Source: an uncultured Mycoplasmatota bacterium (GTDB lineage: Bacteria > Bacillota_I > Bacilli_A > RF39 > UBA660). Taken from it: a stretch of DNA of 64,000 nucleotides. The stretch is from NCBI GenBank assembly GCA_900551455.1, contig URVV01000003.1, positions 1-64,000 of the forward strand, in the 5' to 3' direction. Shown piece by piece: positions 34,097-43,499 of this stretch (its first letter is position 1; each line of letters starts with the position of its first letter). Below the pieces are notes generated by a model. That model was not told the origin of the DNA, made no database searches, and was given only the letters and a program-made list of their open reading frames with translations. A program made the translations under genes and the position numbers.

Positions 34097-36679
34097 TTAG
34101 ATATTTTCTTCACGAATTTGTTCTATAATACTATGTTTTTTAATTTTATTTGTAGAGTATAACATGGTTAATAAAACAATTGCAAAAACGGATATTGAAG
34201 ATGTTAAGATAGCACTCCAGGGGATGATGACAGAGGATGTATCTATCATTGAAGACATTGATAAATGAATGATAAAGGTTATAGCTAGACTTACAGGAAT
34301 ACCAAATAGAAGAGATTTTAAACCAAAGAATAAACTTTCAAAGCATAGTATTTTATTAAAGCCTTTTCTAGTTAGACCAATACTTCTTAATACGGCGAAT
34401 TCTCTTTTTCTAAGAGCCATACTGGTAGTAATGGTATTGAATACTGATGTAACTCCAATTAGAGTTATTAAACTGATGAAGCCATACATAAGAATTTTAA
34501 TTACTAGAACAAGGTTTTTACTTTGTTTAGTTTCTTCTTTTAGATTTTGATAAACAACATTTTCTTTTTCTAAACCTTCGGCTAATTTATCAATATTAGT
34601 AGTATTTTTTACTTTCATATTAATTGTTTTATAATCTAATTCCTGATTTATAAGAAATTTATAAATTTTTTCATTCATTATTATTTTATCGCCACTGTCA
34701 TATGATAAATCAGATAATAGATCATAGGTTTTATCTGTTAAATAGAAACTATTAACTGTTTTATTACAATATTTAGAATAGTTATTAGTAATTTCTTGTT
34801 CATATTCAGTAGAATTTTTTTCGTCATATGGGATTTCTTCAAAATCACAAATTTTAAGATAGTTATTATTTAGTTTTTTGATTGTTGAGACATTGTAGTT
34901 CTTTCTTGTACCATTATTATAAGCTACTCCTTTAAAGTTATTATAAATAATAATTTTATCTTGAGTTAAATTTAAACTCTTTTTATATTCGTTCCAAGAA
35001 TTATCATCTAATATAATTATATTTATATATTTGAATTTTGGGCTTATTAATTCTTCATACATTTCTTCTCCATAATAACTTTTATAATATTCAAGATATT
35101 CTTTGGTGTATTCAAAATTATTGATGGCTGGAATAGATGTTTTACTGAAGGATACGTATTTTAAAACATCGTTATTATTGATTATTTCGTTTATTTTATT
35201 TTGAGTTTCTTTATTATTGTCATTTTTTTGGCCATTATAGACAATCTTTATGTCATATGGGATTTCCATTGCTACGTCACTAGCAGCATTTATAGTATAA
35301 TTTAGGTATGAAGAAAATGAAATGAATAGAACTACACTGATAAAGAGACTTATTGTTGTTACACGATATTTCTTTTTGTTACGTTTAATATTTTTAAGAG
35401 CAATCTCCCCTTCAATACCGAATATTTTGGTAATTAATTTGTTGGTTTTTATTTTACGTTTATTTATTTTAATATCATCATTTTGTCTAATTGCTTCGAT
35501 AGGAGATATTTTACTGGCTCTTCTTGAAGGAATTAGAGCTGAGAGAATAATAACAATAATCATAAATATTACTGGAATTATTACAAATATTGGAATGGTT
35601 ACAAGGGTTAATTTATACTGAAGAATTTCTTTTATTAGTTTGTTAATAATAGCGAGAACGGAACCAATTCCTAGATAAGCACTGGCTACGCCTAAAGTTA
35701 TACCTATTATACCGACAATTGTAGCTTCATAAAAGATAGTTTTGGATAGTTGTTTTTTGGTAGCACCAATGCTTGATAATAAACCAAATTCTTTTTTTCT
35801 TTCCATAACAGAAATAGCAAATGAGTTATAAATTACAATGATACAGCCAATAGATACTAAAGATAACATAATTATCATCATAGAGATCATTGTACTCATA
35901 ATATTGTGGTAATTGCTTTCTCCATATAGAGCTAATAATGAGGTGTGATATGAGATATTGTTTTCATCATAATTAATTTTTTTAGCTATTTGGATGGAAC
36001 GTTTAACAATATTTTTGTGATTGTTAAATGATATGTATAAGTTGACATTTTCTTGGCTATTTTCATCAATAGTGAATACAGTATAACCACAGGCAGAAAA
36101 TTCTTCATATGGGGTTCTTTCGACAGAACCGACAATGGTATATTCTTTAGTTTTTAAGTTGGTTAAGGTCTCTCCTTTTTGATATTCATTGTTAGCAAGA
36201 ACAATTTCATTTTCAACGAGTCTATCTCCATAGGTAAGCTTTATCGTATCACCAATTTTATAATTTACTTTTCCATTAGTAGTTAAATGGCGAGAAACTA
36301 CTATTTCTTCACTATTTTTTGGTAATCTTCCTTCGGTTAGGATTAATTCTTTTAGAAAATTGAAATTGACTCCGGTAAGATAAATATATGGTTTATATTG
36401 GTTTTCGGATTCTACTTTAGCAAAGCCAAGGCCTTTTTCATAAAAGTATGTATATTCTTTATTTTCTTTTAAATTAGTAATATTGGCATTCTTGTAAAAG
36501 GATTCATAGCTTCCATCATAGGAAATAGTTTCTTTAATCATATAATTTTGAAATGAGGCAAAGAGTAAACCAATACCTACCATTAAAGCGGTAGATAAAA
36601 TAATTCCAATAATGGTAACAATAGTTCTTTTTTTATTTAATTTTAAATTTTTTATAGTTAACTTCTCTAGAATATTCAT
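34097..36679 (-). CDS. FtsX/MacB-type ABC transporter permease
   Basis: 860 residues with two FtsX-like modules. N-terminal TM at about 18-40, a large external MacB-like domain, three TM segments (about 265-375) with SVMERKKEFGLLSSIGATKK between, then the second set: TM at about 435, external domain, and three C-terminal TMs with ALRKREFAVLRSIGLTRKGF. This is the mechanotransmission-type exporter seen in antimicrobial-peptide resistance (BceB/YtrF-like). Its ATPase overlaps it by 4 bases. Last gene of a five-gene operon under the GntR repressor, so probably induced by envelope stress. The substrate is unknown. Confidence 0.88.
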   Translation of the reverse strand: MNILEKLTIKNLKLNKKRTIVTIIGIILSTALMVGIGLLFASFQNYMIKETISYDGSYESFYKNANITNLKENKEYTYFYEKGLGFAKVESENQYKPYIYLTGVNFNFLKELILTEGRLPKNSEEIVVSRHLTTNGKVNYKIGDTIKLTYGDRLVENEIVLANNEYQKGETLTNLKTKEYTIVGSVERTPYEEFSACGYTVFTIDENSQENVNLYISFNNHKNIVKRSIQIAKKINYDENNISYHTSLLALYGESNYHNIMSTMISMMIIMLSLVSIGCIIVIYNSFAISVMERKKEFGLLSSIGATKKQLSKTIFYEATIVGIIGITLGVASAYLGIGSVLAIINKLIKEILQYKLTLVTIPIFVIIPVIFMIIVIILSALIPSRRASKISPIEAIRQNDDIKINKRKIKTNKLITKIFGIEGEIALKNIKRNKKKYRVTTISLFISVVLFISFSSYLNYTINAASDVAMEIPYDIKIVYNGQKNDNNKETQNKINEIINNNDVLKYVSFSKTSIPAINNFEYTKEYLEYYKSYYGEEMYEELISPKFKYINIIILDDNSWNEYKKSLNLTQDKIIIYNNFKGVAYNNGTRKNYNVSTIKKLNNNYLKICDFEEIPYDEKNSTEYEQEITNNYSKYCNKTVNSFYLTDKTYDLLSDLSYDSGDKIIMNEKIYKFLINQELDYKTINMKVKNTTNIDKLAEGLEKENVVYQNLKEETKQSKNLVLVIKILMYGFISLITLIGVTSVFNTITTSMALRKREFAVLRSIGLTRKGFNKILCFESLFFGLKSLLFGIPVSLAITFIIHLSMSSMIDTSSVIIPWSAILTSSISVFAIVLLTMLYSTNKIKKHSIIEQIREENI

Positions 36680-37356
36680 CTTACTTTTTCATCCTTAATT
36701 ATTTTACCATCACCAAGAGTAATGATTCGATGAGCATTTTTTGCAAGGTTTAGATCGTGAGTAATCATAATTATTGTTTGATGGTATTTTTGATTTGATA
36801 ATTTAAGTAAGTTAACTATTTCCATACTGGCTTTTGAGTCTAGGTTACCTGTGGGTTCATCTGCTAAAATAATGTCTGGTTTGCTTATTAGAGCTCTACC
36901 GATAGAGACTTTTTGTTGTTGTCCTCCGGATAATTCATTTGGTAAGTGGTTTATTCTTTTTTCTAGTCCTAATATTTCAATTAATTCTTTTAAATAGGCT
37001 TTATCTACCGTTTTACCATCTAGGAGAATGGGAAGAGTCATATTTTCTTCAACATTAAGAATAGGAATTAGGTTATAGAATTGATAGATTAAACCAACTT
37101 TTCTCCTTCTAAAGATGGCTAAGGCATCTTCTTTTTGGGCAAAAACATTTATTTTACCAATGGTTACAGTACCGCTTGTAGGTTTATCAACGGCTCCTAG
37201 TATATGAAGAAGGGTTGATTTTCCGGAACCACTAGCACCGACGATAGCAACAAAGTCTCCTTCTTCTATAGAAAAGGAAATATCATCAAGAGCTTTTACT
37301 AAAGTTTGACCTTTTCCGTAAGTTTTAGATAAATTTTTAACTTCTAAGATATTCAT
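36676..37356 (-). CDS. MacB/LolD-type ABC transporter ATPase
   Basis: 226 residues. Walker A GASGSGKSTLLH (about residues 40-51), Q-loop LIYQFYNL, signature LSGGQQQKVSIGRAL, Walker B ILADEPTGNLD, and H-switch ITHD. Length and motifs match the LolD/MacB class that powers FtsX-type permeases; the partner is the next gene. It overlaps both the GntR gene and the permease by 4 bases each. Confidence 0.95.
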   Translation of the reverse strand: MNILEVKNLSKTYGKGQTLVKALDDISFSIEEGDFVAIVGASGSGKSTLLHILGAVDKPTSGTVTIGKINVFAQKEDALAIFRRRKVGLIYQFYNLIPILNVEENMTLPILLDGKTVDKAYLKELIEILGLEKRINHLPNELSGGQQQKVSIGRALISKPDIILADEPTGNLDSKASMEIVNLLKLSNQKYHQTIIMITHDLNLAKNAHRIITLGDGKIIKDEKVR

Positions 37357-37718
37357 TTTTTAATCCTTTCAATTATTTGTTCAAAACTAAGTCCTAAGTT
37401 ATTTAGTTCATTAATTTTTGCTTTTATTTCATTTATATATTCATTTATTTTATTTGTAGTGGCTATGGAGGTATCTTTGGCGATAAAAGTACCTTTAGTG
37501 CTGATAGTAGTAATTACTTTTTTACTTTCTAGAATATCATAACTTTTCTTGACAGTATTTGGATTAACTCCTAAAGCACTGGCCATATCTCTAATAGAAG
37601 GTATTTGGGTATTTTCTTTTAGTATACCTACGGCAACATATTTTTCAATATTAGATACGATTTGTTCATAGATAGGAACTCTACTTTGATAATCTAAATT
37701 AATCATTATTTGTTTCAT
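37353..37718 (-). CDS. GntR-family (YtrA subfamily) repressor
   Basis: 121 residues: a winged helix-turn-helix (SRVPIYEQIVSNIEKYVA, IPSIRDMASALGVNPNTVKK, residues about 8-60) and only a short helical tail of about 50 residues, the mark of the YtrA subfamily. YtrA regulators repress their own ABC-transporter operons and respond to cell-wall antibiotics in Bacillus. Here it is the third of five genes. A perfect 18-base palindrome overlapping the operon promoter (40638-40655) is the natural operator. Confidence 0.92.
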   Translation of the reverse strand: MKQIMINLDYQSRVPIYEQIVSNIEKYVAVGILKENTQIPSIRDMASALGVNPNTVKKSYDILESKKVITTISTKGTFIAKDTSIATTNKINEYINEIKAKINELNNLGLSFEQIIERIKK

Positions 37719-37728
37719 AAATACCTCC

Positions 37729-39729
37729 TTATTCTGTTAATTTGTCATTTGCATATATATTTACAGTGTCTTCTCCTTCAGCATCTTCATCAGTAGGGTC
37801 TGCTATTTTAAATTTTTTCATTAATTCATCTAATTCTTTTACTTTGTCGGTTACAAAGACATAATATTTACCATCTTGTACTATTTCTAAATGTTTATAT
37901 TCTTTGGTAACATCAATTGTAGAATTAAGGTTATTTTTAATAAAATTATTTATTTCTGGATATGAGTAACTATCATAGTGAGATTCATTAGGAGAATATA
38001 CTAACTTAGGAGAATCTTCTTTTTTATAAGCTTTATTTTTAGTTGAATTATTATAGTATTCTAATAATTCTTTTTTTAGTTGTTGGTTATCTTGAACACT
38101 GAAATTTATTTCTTTAGTTTGATAATTATCATAAATATATAAAGTAATATTATAGATACTATCTTGTTTTTTGTGGCTAATAATAGTTGGTTTTTCTTGA
38201 TATGATTTAACAAGTTTTTTATATAATTCTTCATTTTTTTCTAGATAAATTGTATTATTATTTAAACTTATAGCATATGGATTATATTTTTTTACTTTTT
38301 TTAAATATTCTTGATATGATTTGTCGGTTAATATTTTAGAGTTTATATACTCATATTGTGTTTTATTTACATTTATATAGAATTGATAATATTTATTTTT
38401 AATTTTGGCATTAATATTTAACCTACTGTATACTGGACCATTTGATTCGTTATCTAGAAGGATAGAAGTTATATAAGTAATTAATTCTTGGTCTTTGATA
38501 CTGGTAAAACTTTTTTCACCATTATATGATTTTATATCTATATATTTAAAATCAGTATCTTTGTAGATGTTTTCTTCTTCAGGAAGGGCATAGTCTAAAA
38601 TAACAATGGTTGATGAGACAATAAGAATACATATAAGCATTTTAAAGAAATTAGTTACTTTTTTTCTTGTTATTAAATCATAAATTATTAAGTAAGCGAT
38701 TGTTAATATTAATAAGAAGAGGAAGCCAAAGAATGAAGTGCTGTTGATAGCAGAATCTTTTAAGATTATATAGCTAACACATATAATAGGAATTGTAGTT
38801 AGGGTTCTTGTTATGATATGAAGCTTTTCACTTTTAAAGGAAATACCTACTACTTCAAATTTTTTCTTAATAAATAATGGTAGTCCTATTAAAATATAAA
38901 CTATTGATAGAATAAACATTTTAATTAAAGAGGTATTAATACTTGTAGTTGATTCAAATCCGAATAGAGATTGTTTTATTAATTCATATGGCATTGTATA
39001 TGTGATAGTATCTATTTTACTAATTTCCGCGTAATAAATATTTTCTTGTCTTTCTTTTTCACAAGCGAAAGTGTAGCATTTATAATTTTGTGGTTTACAT
39101 TCTTCTTTAGTACAGATTATTTTGGTGTTACCATCAATACTATAAGGGGTTGTACTTAGAAAACGGAAGTTAATAAATGTGGTGATAAAAGGAATTAGAA
39201 ATAGGATTAACATAGTTACAACGACGGTGGTAATTTTATTGGCCGAAATACTTACGGCAATATTACAAGAGGTAAATACAAAGATGTATGTGATGGTATA
39301 GATAAGAAAAATATCAAATAACATTTTATAATCTATAAAAACTCCATTTGATAATAAACTTATTGTTAATAGGATTATAAAGTTTATTAGTTGCATTAGG
39401 GATAGGATAACAATACCTCCTAGTGTATTAGTTAAAAAGATTTGTTTTTTATTAATAGGAAGGGATAAGGTAAAATCAATAGATCCTTTTTTGTATACGA
39501 AACTAAATAAAGTTATTGATAAAACAATTGGTATTACATATATTCCAATTAATAAAACACTAGAAATAGTATAGATATCGGGATTAATTACTTTACTTGA
39601 AGTAGTATTTATCAAGAAGACTAATCCGTTAATAATAGGAATAAGTAATATGCATAATAAGATAGTGGCTTTTGATTTTTTGATATTTTCTTTTAAGTAG
39701 TTAAAATTAAATAAACTTGTTAAATTCAT
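37729..39729 (-). CDS. ABC-2-like transporter permease with large C-terminal domain
   Basis: 666 residues. Six hydrophobic segments in the first about 310 residues (first at about 20-42), with an external Cys-containing loop (ICTKEECKPQNYKCYTFACE, four Cys in about 20 residues). A second group of membrane segments (about 325-400) is followed by an about 260-residue external domain rich in Tyr/Lys/Asn. The layout matches YtrC/YtrD-like permeases fused to an extracytoplasmic domain. It overlaps its ATPase gene by 23 bases. The acidic tail PTDEDAEGEDTV is unlike the rest. Substrate unknown. Confidence 0.75.
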   Translation of the reverse strand: MNLTSLFNFNYLKENIKKSKATILLCILLIPIINGLVFLINTTSSKVINPDIYTISSVLLIGIYVIPIVLSITLFSFVYKKGSIDFTLSLPINKKQIFLTNTLGGIVILSLMQLINFIILLTISLLSNGVFIDYKMLFDIFLIYTITYIFVFTSCNIAVSISANKITTVVVTMLILFLIPFITTFINFRFLSTTPYSIDGNTKIICTKEECKPQNYKCYTFACEKERQENIYYAEISKIDTITYTMPYELIKQSLFGFESTTSINTSLIKMFILSIVYILIGLPLFIKKKFEVVGISFKSEKLHIITRTLTTIPIICVSYIILKDSAINSTSFFGFLFLLILTIAYLIIYDLITRKKVTNFFKMLICILIVSSTIVILDYALPEEENIYKDTDFKYIDIKSYNGEKSFTSIKDQELITYITSILLDNESNGPVYSRLNINAKIKNKYYQFYINVNKTQYEYINSKILTDKSYQEYLKKVKKYNPYAISLNNNTIYLEKNEELYKKLVKSYQEKPTIISHKKQDSIYNITLYIYDNYQTKEINFSVQDNQQLKKELLEYYNNSTKNKAYKKEDSPKLVYSPNESHYDSYSYPEINNFIKNNLNSTIDVTKEYKHLEIVQDGKYYVFVTDKVKELDELMKKFKIADPTDEDAEGEDTVNIYANDKLTE

Positions 39730-40603
39730 AGCCTAAAGCCTCCATTTCATAAATAAATACCTCTTCAAGAGTTAAGTTTAAATAATCTAAGATTAAGGGG
39801 TGCATTTTTTCTAGCTTTTGTTTACTTTTTCCATTAGTATCTTTAATAATGATAGTGGCTACACTACCCTGTTTTTTAAAGTTTATAATTTCTAGATCCT
39901 TAAAATCTTCTTTATCAAATGGTTTATTTAAGGATATTTGAACTTTAAACATATTTGTTTTAATAGTGTCTATATCACTTTCAAATAATATTCCTCCTTG
40001 ATATAGTAATCCTAGATTATCACAAATATCTTCTAGTTCTCTTAAATTATGACTTGTCATTATAATAGTAGTATTTTTTTTAGTCATTTGTTTTATTAAG
40101 ATATGTTTCATAGTGTTTCTAATAACTGGATCTAAACCATCAAACGTTTCATCAAATAAAAGATAATCACAGTTAGTAGAAATAGCACAAATTAGAGCAC
40201 ATTGCCTTTTCATTCCTTTAGAAAAGGTACTAATTTTTTTATCAAGATTAAGATTTAACATATTTGCTAATTCTTTTAAGTATTCCATATCGAAGTTTGT
40301 ATACATTGATTGGTAATATTTAGCGGTATCCATTAGAGTATAACTAGGATAGAAGAATAAATCGTCAGGAACAAAAACTATCTTTTGTTTTATTTTGGTG
40401 TATTCGGTTAATTTTTCACCATCAATAGTGATTTCTCCACTATCAGATGAGTAAATTCCAGTAATAATTCTTAATAAAGTGCTTTTTCCAGAGCCGTTAG
40501 CTCCGACTAAGCCATAAATAGAATTTTCTTTAATATTGCAAGTTAAATCTTTTAAGACATATTCAGTATCATATTTTTTAGATACTTTATCTATTTTTAT
40601 CAT
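39707..40603 (-). CDS. ABC transporter ATPase (YtrB-like)
   Basis: 298 residues. Walker A GANGSGKSTLLR (about 36-47), signature FSKGMKRQCALICA, Walker B DYLLFDETFDGLDP, and H-switch MTSHN, plus a C-terminal regulatory extension of about 90 residues as in the YtrB/BcrA class. First gene of the operon, directly after the palindrome-bearing promoter; pairs with the permease that overlaps its 3' end. Confidence 0.95.
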   Translation of the reverse strand: MIKIDKVSKKYDTEYVLKDLTCNIKENSIYGLVGANGSGKSTLLRIITGIYSSDSGEITIDGEKLTEYTKIKQKIVFVPDDLFFYPSYTLMDTAKYYQSMYTNFDMEYLKELANMLNLNLDKKISTFSKGMKRQCALICAISTNCDYLLFDETFDGLDPVIRNTMKHILIKQMTKKNTTIIMTSHNLRELEDICDNLGLLYQGGILFESDIDTIKTNMFKVQISLNKPFDKEDFKDLEIINFKKQGSVATIIIKDTNGKSKQKLEKMHPLILDYLNLTLEEVFIYEMEALGYEFNKFI

Positions 40604-40637
40604 ATTACATCTCCTTTATATATTATATTATTGTACT

Positions 40638-40655
40638 ATTTGTACTAGTACAAAT
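40638..40655. promoter_or_regulatory. Palindromic operator of the GntR (YtrA-type) repressor
   Basis: ATTTGTACTAGTACAAAT is a perfect 18-base palindrome. It begins 3 bases after the -10 hexamer of the operon promoter and covers the expected transcription start, so binding would block initiation. The repressor is the third gene of the operon. Confidence 0.8.
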
Positions 40656-40657
40656 AA

Positions 40658-40686
40658 ATCATACTACAGGATATAATATGTGTCAA
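40658..40686 (-). promoter_or_regulatory. Promoter of the GntR/ABC operon
   Basis: Perfect TTGACA, 17-base spacer, TATGAT on the minus strand, 55 bases before the first ATG. Confidence 0.8.
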
Positions 40687-40716
40687 GTATTAACTTAAAA
40701 TTATTTTAATAAAATT

Positions 40717-40744
40717 AAAAATCCACCTTTAAAAGTGGATTTTT
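40717..40744 (-). terminator. Terminator of glmS
   Basis: AAAAATCCAC/GTGGATTTTT ten-pair stem, one base after the glmS stop; T-rich on the minus strand. Confidence 0.75.
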
Positions 40745-42568
40745 CTACTCTACAGTTACTGATTTAGCAAGATTTCTTGGTTTATCTATATCTAGGCCTC
40801 GAAGTTTAGCAACTTCATATGATAGAAGTTGAAAGGCTGGAGCTACTAATAGTGGAGTAAGTAATAAATTTGTTGTTGGAACTGTGATTGTTTGCTGACA
40901 AAAATTAAGTGATGGATAATTTTTTTGAATATTTGTGGTAGTAATAATAACGGGTTTTGCTCCTCTTGAAATAGTCTCTTTTAAATTACTAATTGTTTTA
41001 TCAGCAATGGTTTCATCTGTAATAATAGATATTACTGGGGTTTTATCTGTAATTAGAGAAATTGTTCCGTGTTTTAGTTCCCCAGCGTGGTAACTTTCGG
41101 AATGGATATAAGATATTTCTTTAATTTTTAATGATGCTTCCATACAAAGAGATGAGTCTATTTTTCTGCCAATAAAGAAAATATCATTTTGTTTATAAAT
41201 TGTTTTAGCAATATCAAGATATAACTTTCGATTATTGATTATTTTTTCTATTTCTTTAGGTAGACGTTGATATTCTTTAAAAATTACTGATAATTCTTTA
41301 GAGGTTAAAGTTTTATTTTTAATAGCTAGGTTTAATGCTAGTAGAGATAATACTAATACTTGTTGTGAATAAGCTTTTGTAGTTGCTACGGCTATTTCAT
41401 ATCCAACATTTAGATAAATAACTTTATCAACTTCTCTGGCAATGCTTGATCCAACGACATTAACTATTCCTAGAGTATCTAAATGATTTTCTTTGGCTAA
41501 TCTTAATGCTGCTAAGGTATCAGCTGTTTCTCCAGATTGAGATATTAATATAACAAGAGTATCTTTTTGATAAAAGTGTTTACTGTAACGGTACTCACTA
41601 GCAATTGATACAGATACTTCTATGTTACCATATTCTTCAATTAAATTCTTACCAATTAATCCAGCGTGATATGCACTACCACAAGCAACAATATCTATTT
41701 TTTTATATTTAGAGAGATCTGGGAAGGAAGAAGACATTTCATTGTTTTCAAATGATATGTAATGATTAATAAAGTTATTAATAGCTGGGACTTCATCATA
41801 TATTTCTTTTATCATATAATGGGGGAAACCATTTTTTTGAGCTTCTTCTTTAGTACCATTATAAGTATTAATAGTTTTATTTAAAAGATTTAGTTTTTTA
41901 TCATAAATAGTTACTTTATCTTTAGTAAGAACAGCAATATCTTCTTGATCTAGTAAGTAATATTTATTTGTTTCATTTAAAATGGCTGGAACATCTGATG
42001 AAATAAAGTTTTCTTCAGTTGATAAGCCAATGATTAATGGGCTATCTTTTCTAGTAGCATATAGAGTGTTTAAGTCATCATCAAAAATAATAGCTAGAGC
42101 ATAACTTCCTCTTATTTTTTCTGTTAATAGTTGAATTGATTTTAGTGGGTCTTTATTATTTTTGATTATTTTATCAAGATAAGCACATATTACTTCTGAA
42201 TCAGTATCTGATTTAAATTGATAATTATCATTTAATAATTCTTGTTTTAAGTCTAGATAATTTTCAATAATTCCATTATGAACAAGGGTTACTTTCCCTA
42301 CTTTATGGGGATGAGCATTTTTAATATTTGGAATACCGTGAGTAGCCCATCTGGTATGACCAATACCGATATTTGATTCTTCTTCATTTTTGATTTTTTC
42401 CTCAAGGTTAATTATTTTACCTGGAGATTTTATTATTTTTATTTTGTTTTTATTTGCAATGGCAATTCCTGCTGAATCGTATCCACGATATTCTAAGGAT
42501 TTTAATCCTTCAAGTAGAACTTTGATTGCCTTTTTTTCTTTTCCTATGTAGCCGATAATTCCGCACAT
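40745..42568 (-). CDS. glmS: Glutamine-fructose-6-phosphate aminotransferase
   Basis: 607 residues. It makes glucosamine-6-phosphate from fructose-6-phosphate and glutamine, the entry to UDP-GlcNAc and cell wall. The N-terminal amidotransferase begins MCGIIGYIGK, with the catalytic Cys exposed after Met removal, then GHTRWATHG and NGIIENY. Two SIS domains follow (VACGSAYHAGL, ISQSGETADTLAAL, IGRKIDSSLCMEASLKIKEI, SESYHAGELKHG). The C-terminus KPRNLAKSVTVE is the conserved sugar-site tail. It is controlled by the ribozyme in its leader. Confidence 0.98.
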   Translation of the reverse strand: MCGIIGYIGKEKKAIKVLLEGLKSLEYRGYDSAGIAIANKNKIKIIKSPGKIINLEEKIKNEEESNIGIGHTRWATHGIPNIKNAHPHKVGKVTLVHNGIIENYLDLKQELLNDNYQFKSDTDSEVICAYLDKIIKNNKDPLKSIQLLTEKIRGSYALAIIFDDDLNTLYATRKDSPLIIGLSTEENFISSDVPAILNETNKYYLLDQEDIAVLTKDKVTIYDKKLNLLNKTINTYNGTKEEAQKNGFPHYMIKEIYDEVPAINNFINHYISFENNEMSSSFPDLSKYKKIDIVACGSAYHAGLIGKNLIEEYGNIEVSVSIASEYRYSKHFYQKDTLVILISQSGETADTLAALRLAKENHLDTLGIVNVVGSSIAREVDKVIYLNVGYEIAVATTKAYSQQVLVLSLLALNLAIKNKTLTSKELSVIFKEYQRLPKEIEKIINNRKLYLDIAKTIYKQNDIFFIGRKIDSSLCMEASLKIKEISYIHSESYHAGELKHGTISLITDKTPVISIITDETIADKTISNLKETISRGAKPVIITTTNIQKNYPSLNFCQQTITVPTTNLLLTPLLVAPAFQLLSYEVAKLRGLDIDKPRNLAKSVTVE

Positions 42569-42597
42569 AATAATCCTCCTTATGTTTTAATATATCT

Positions 42598-42712
42598 TTT
42601 GTTGTAATGTTGATTTTACTTTTTTTGATATATCTTACGAGGATAATCCCCGTGATGGCATCCGCCGAATATTTCGATAACCATCAACCTCGTCGACTTA
42701 AGTCCTGGCGCT
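42598..42712 (-). ncRNA. glmS glucosamine-6-phosphate-activated ribozyme
   Basis: The glmS leader on the minus strand has the conserved core: AGCGCCAGGACTTAAGTCGA starting at 42712 (cleavage expected between the A at 42712 and the G at 42711), GACGAGG, then TTATCGAAATATTCGGCGGATG with flanking GATGG/CCATC (P2.1), and a CGGGG/CCTCG hairpin. ATATATC/GATATAT can pair further down as P4. The element sits 30-144 bases before the glmS ATG. It self-cleaves on binding GlcN6P and lowers glmS mRNA. Core certain, 3' limit approximate. Confidence 0.95.
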
Positions 42713-42767
42713 TATTATAATTAATTTACTGCCCTCCCCATTTCATTATAACTATTTATATTATATT

Positions 42768-42795
42768 AAAAAAATGGAGATGTGTCCATTTTTTT
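42768..42795 (-). terminator. Terminator after the rdgB pseudogene
   Basis: AAAAAATGGA/TCCATTTTTT stem with a T-run on the minus strand, directly before the glmS leader promoter region. Confidence 0.7.
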
Positions 42796-43375
42796 CTAAT
42801 TATTTAATTTTTTTTGATACCATTTAGCAAACTCTTCGATAGCACTACTTGATTTGTCTATTTTCTTGCGGTTTTCTCTTTCTTCGGGAGTCATTTGGGC
42901 TAGAGTTTTAGTTAAGCCGTTGGGAATAAAGATATACCACAAATCAGACCATTTCTCTTGGTGATCTAGGCCTTGCTTTTCACTTGAAAGTGAACCTTTA
43001 CTTTCTCCGTAAAAATATTTAATAGTTTCTCCATCATAGTAAGCAAGACATTCTTTAAATTGGCATTTTTTATTGCTTTTATTTTTCATTAATTCTAGTA
43101 TTCCATCTATTCCAATGGTATCTAGAGTGAAGTTGACAAAAGCTTTGGGAAAACCATTTAGTTCTTCGATAAAGAAACCAGAATCGAGAGCTATGCAGGG
43201 CTTTTTGACAACTTGATAAGCTTCTTTTAACTTTGGCGGTAGCAATTCCTTTGATACTATCGCTACGAGGTTCAGATAGTTCATATTCGTAAGTAGAAAT
43301 TTTTAAACCTTTGAAGTATTTTTCAGCAGATTTGGCTTTTCCTTTATTGTGAGTAACAAACACTATTTCTTTCAT
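42796..43375 (-). pseudogene. rdgB: Frameshifted XTP/dITP diphosphatase (RdgB/HAM1)
   Basis: House-cleaning NTPase family. The 5' part (from 43375) reads KEIVFVTHNKGKAKSAEKYF ... RSDSIKGIATAK and then leaves frame. The rest continues in another frame as LKEAYQVVKKPCIALDSGFF ... EELNGFPKAFVNF ... LAQMTPEERE. Together they make a full-length protein of about 192 residues with the substrate T-x-N-x-x-K, DSGF and FPK regions. One surplus base near 43228-43236 (around GCCAAAGTTAAA on the minus strand) explains the break. It could be a real inactivating mutation, a sequencing error or, less likely, programmed slippage. Confidence 0.85.
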
Positions 43376-43428
43376 AATTCCTCCTTAAATCTTATTCTTA
43401 TATTAATGAATAAATTTTTTATAATTTT

Positions 43429-43460
43429 ATTATATTACTTATATAGGAAGTATTATGGCT
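43429..43460 (-). promoter_or_regulatory. rdgB promoter with motif shared with element A
   Basis: TATAAT (minus strand, 43429-43434) with, six bases upstream, the block AGCCATAATACTTCCTATAT. The same arrangement, 18 of 20 bases identical and at the same distance from a TATAAT, precedes the element A operon at 50099-50130. The -35 position is not sigma-A-like, so this looks like an activator- or regulator-dependent promoter. Confidence 0.5.
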
Positions 43461-43499
43461 ATATAATTAAATTTACTTGGTTAGATATTATATTTTATC

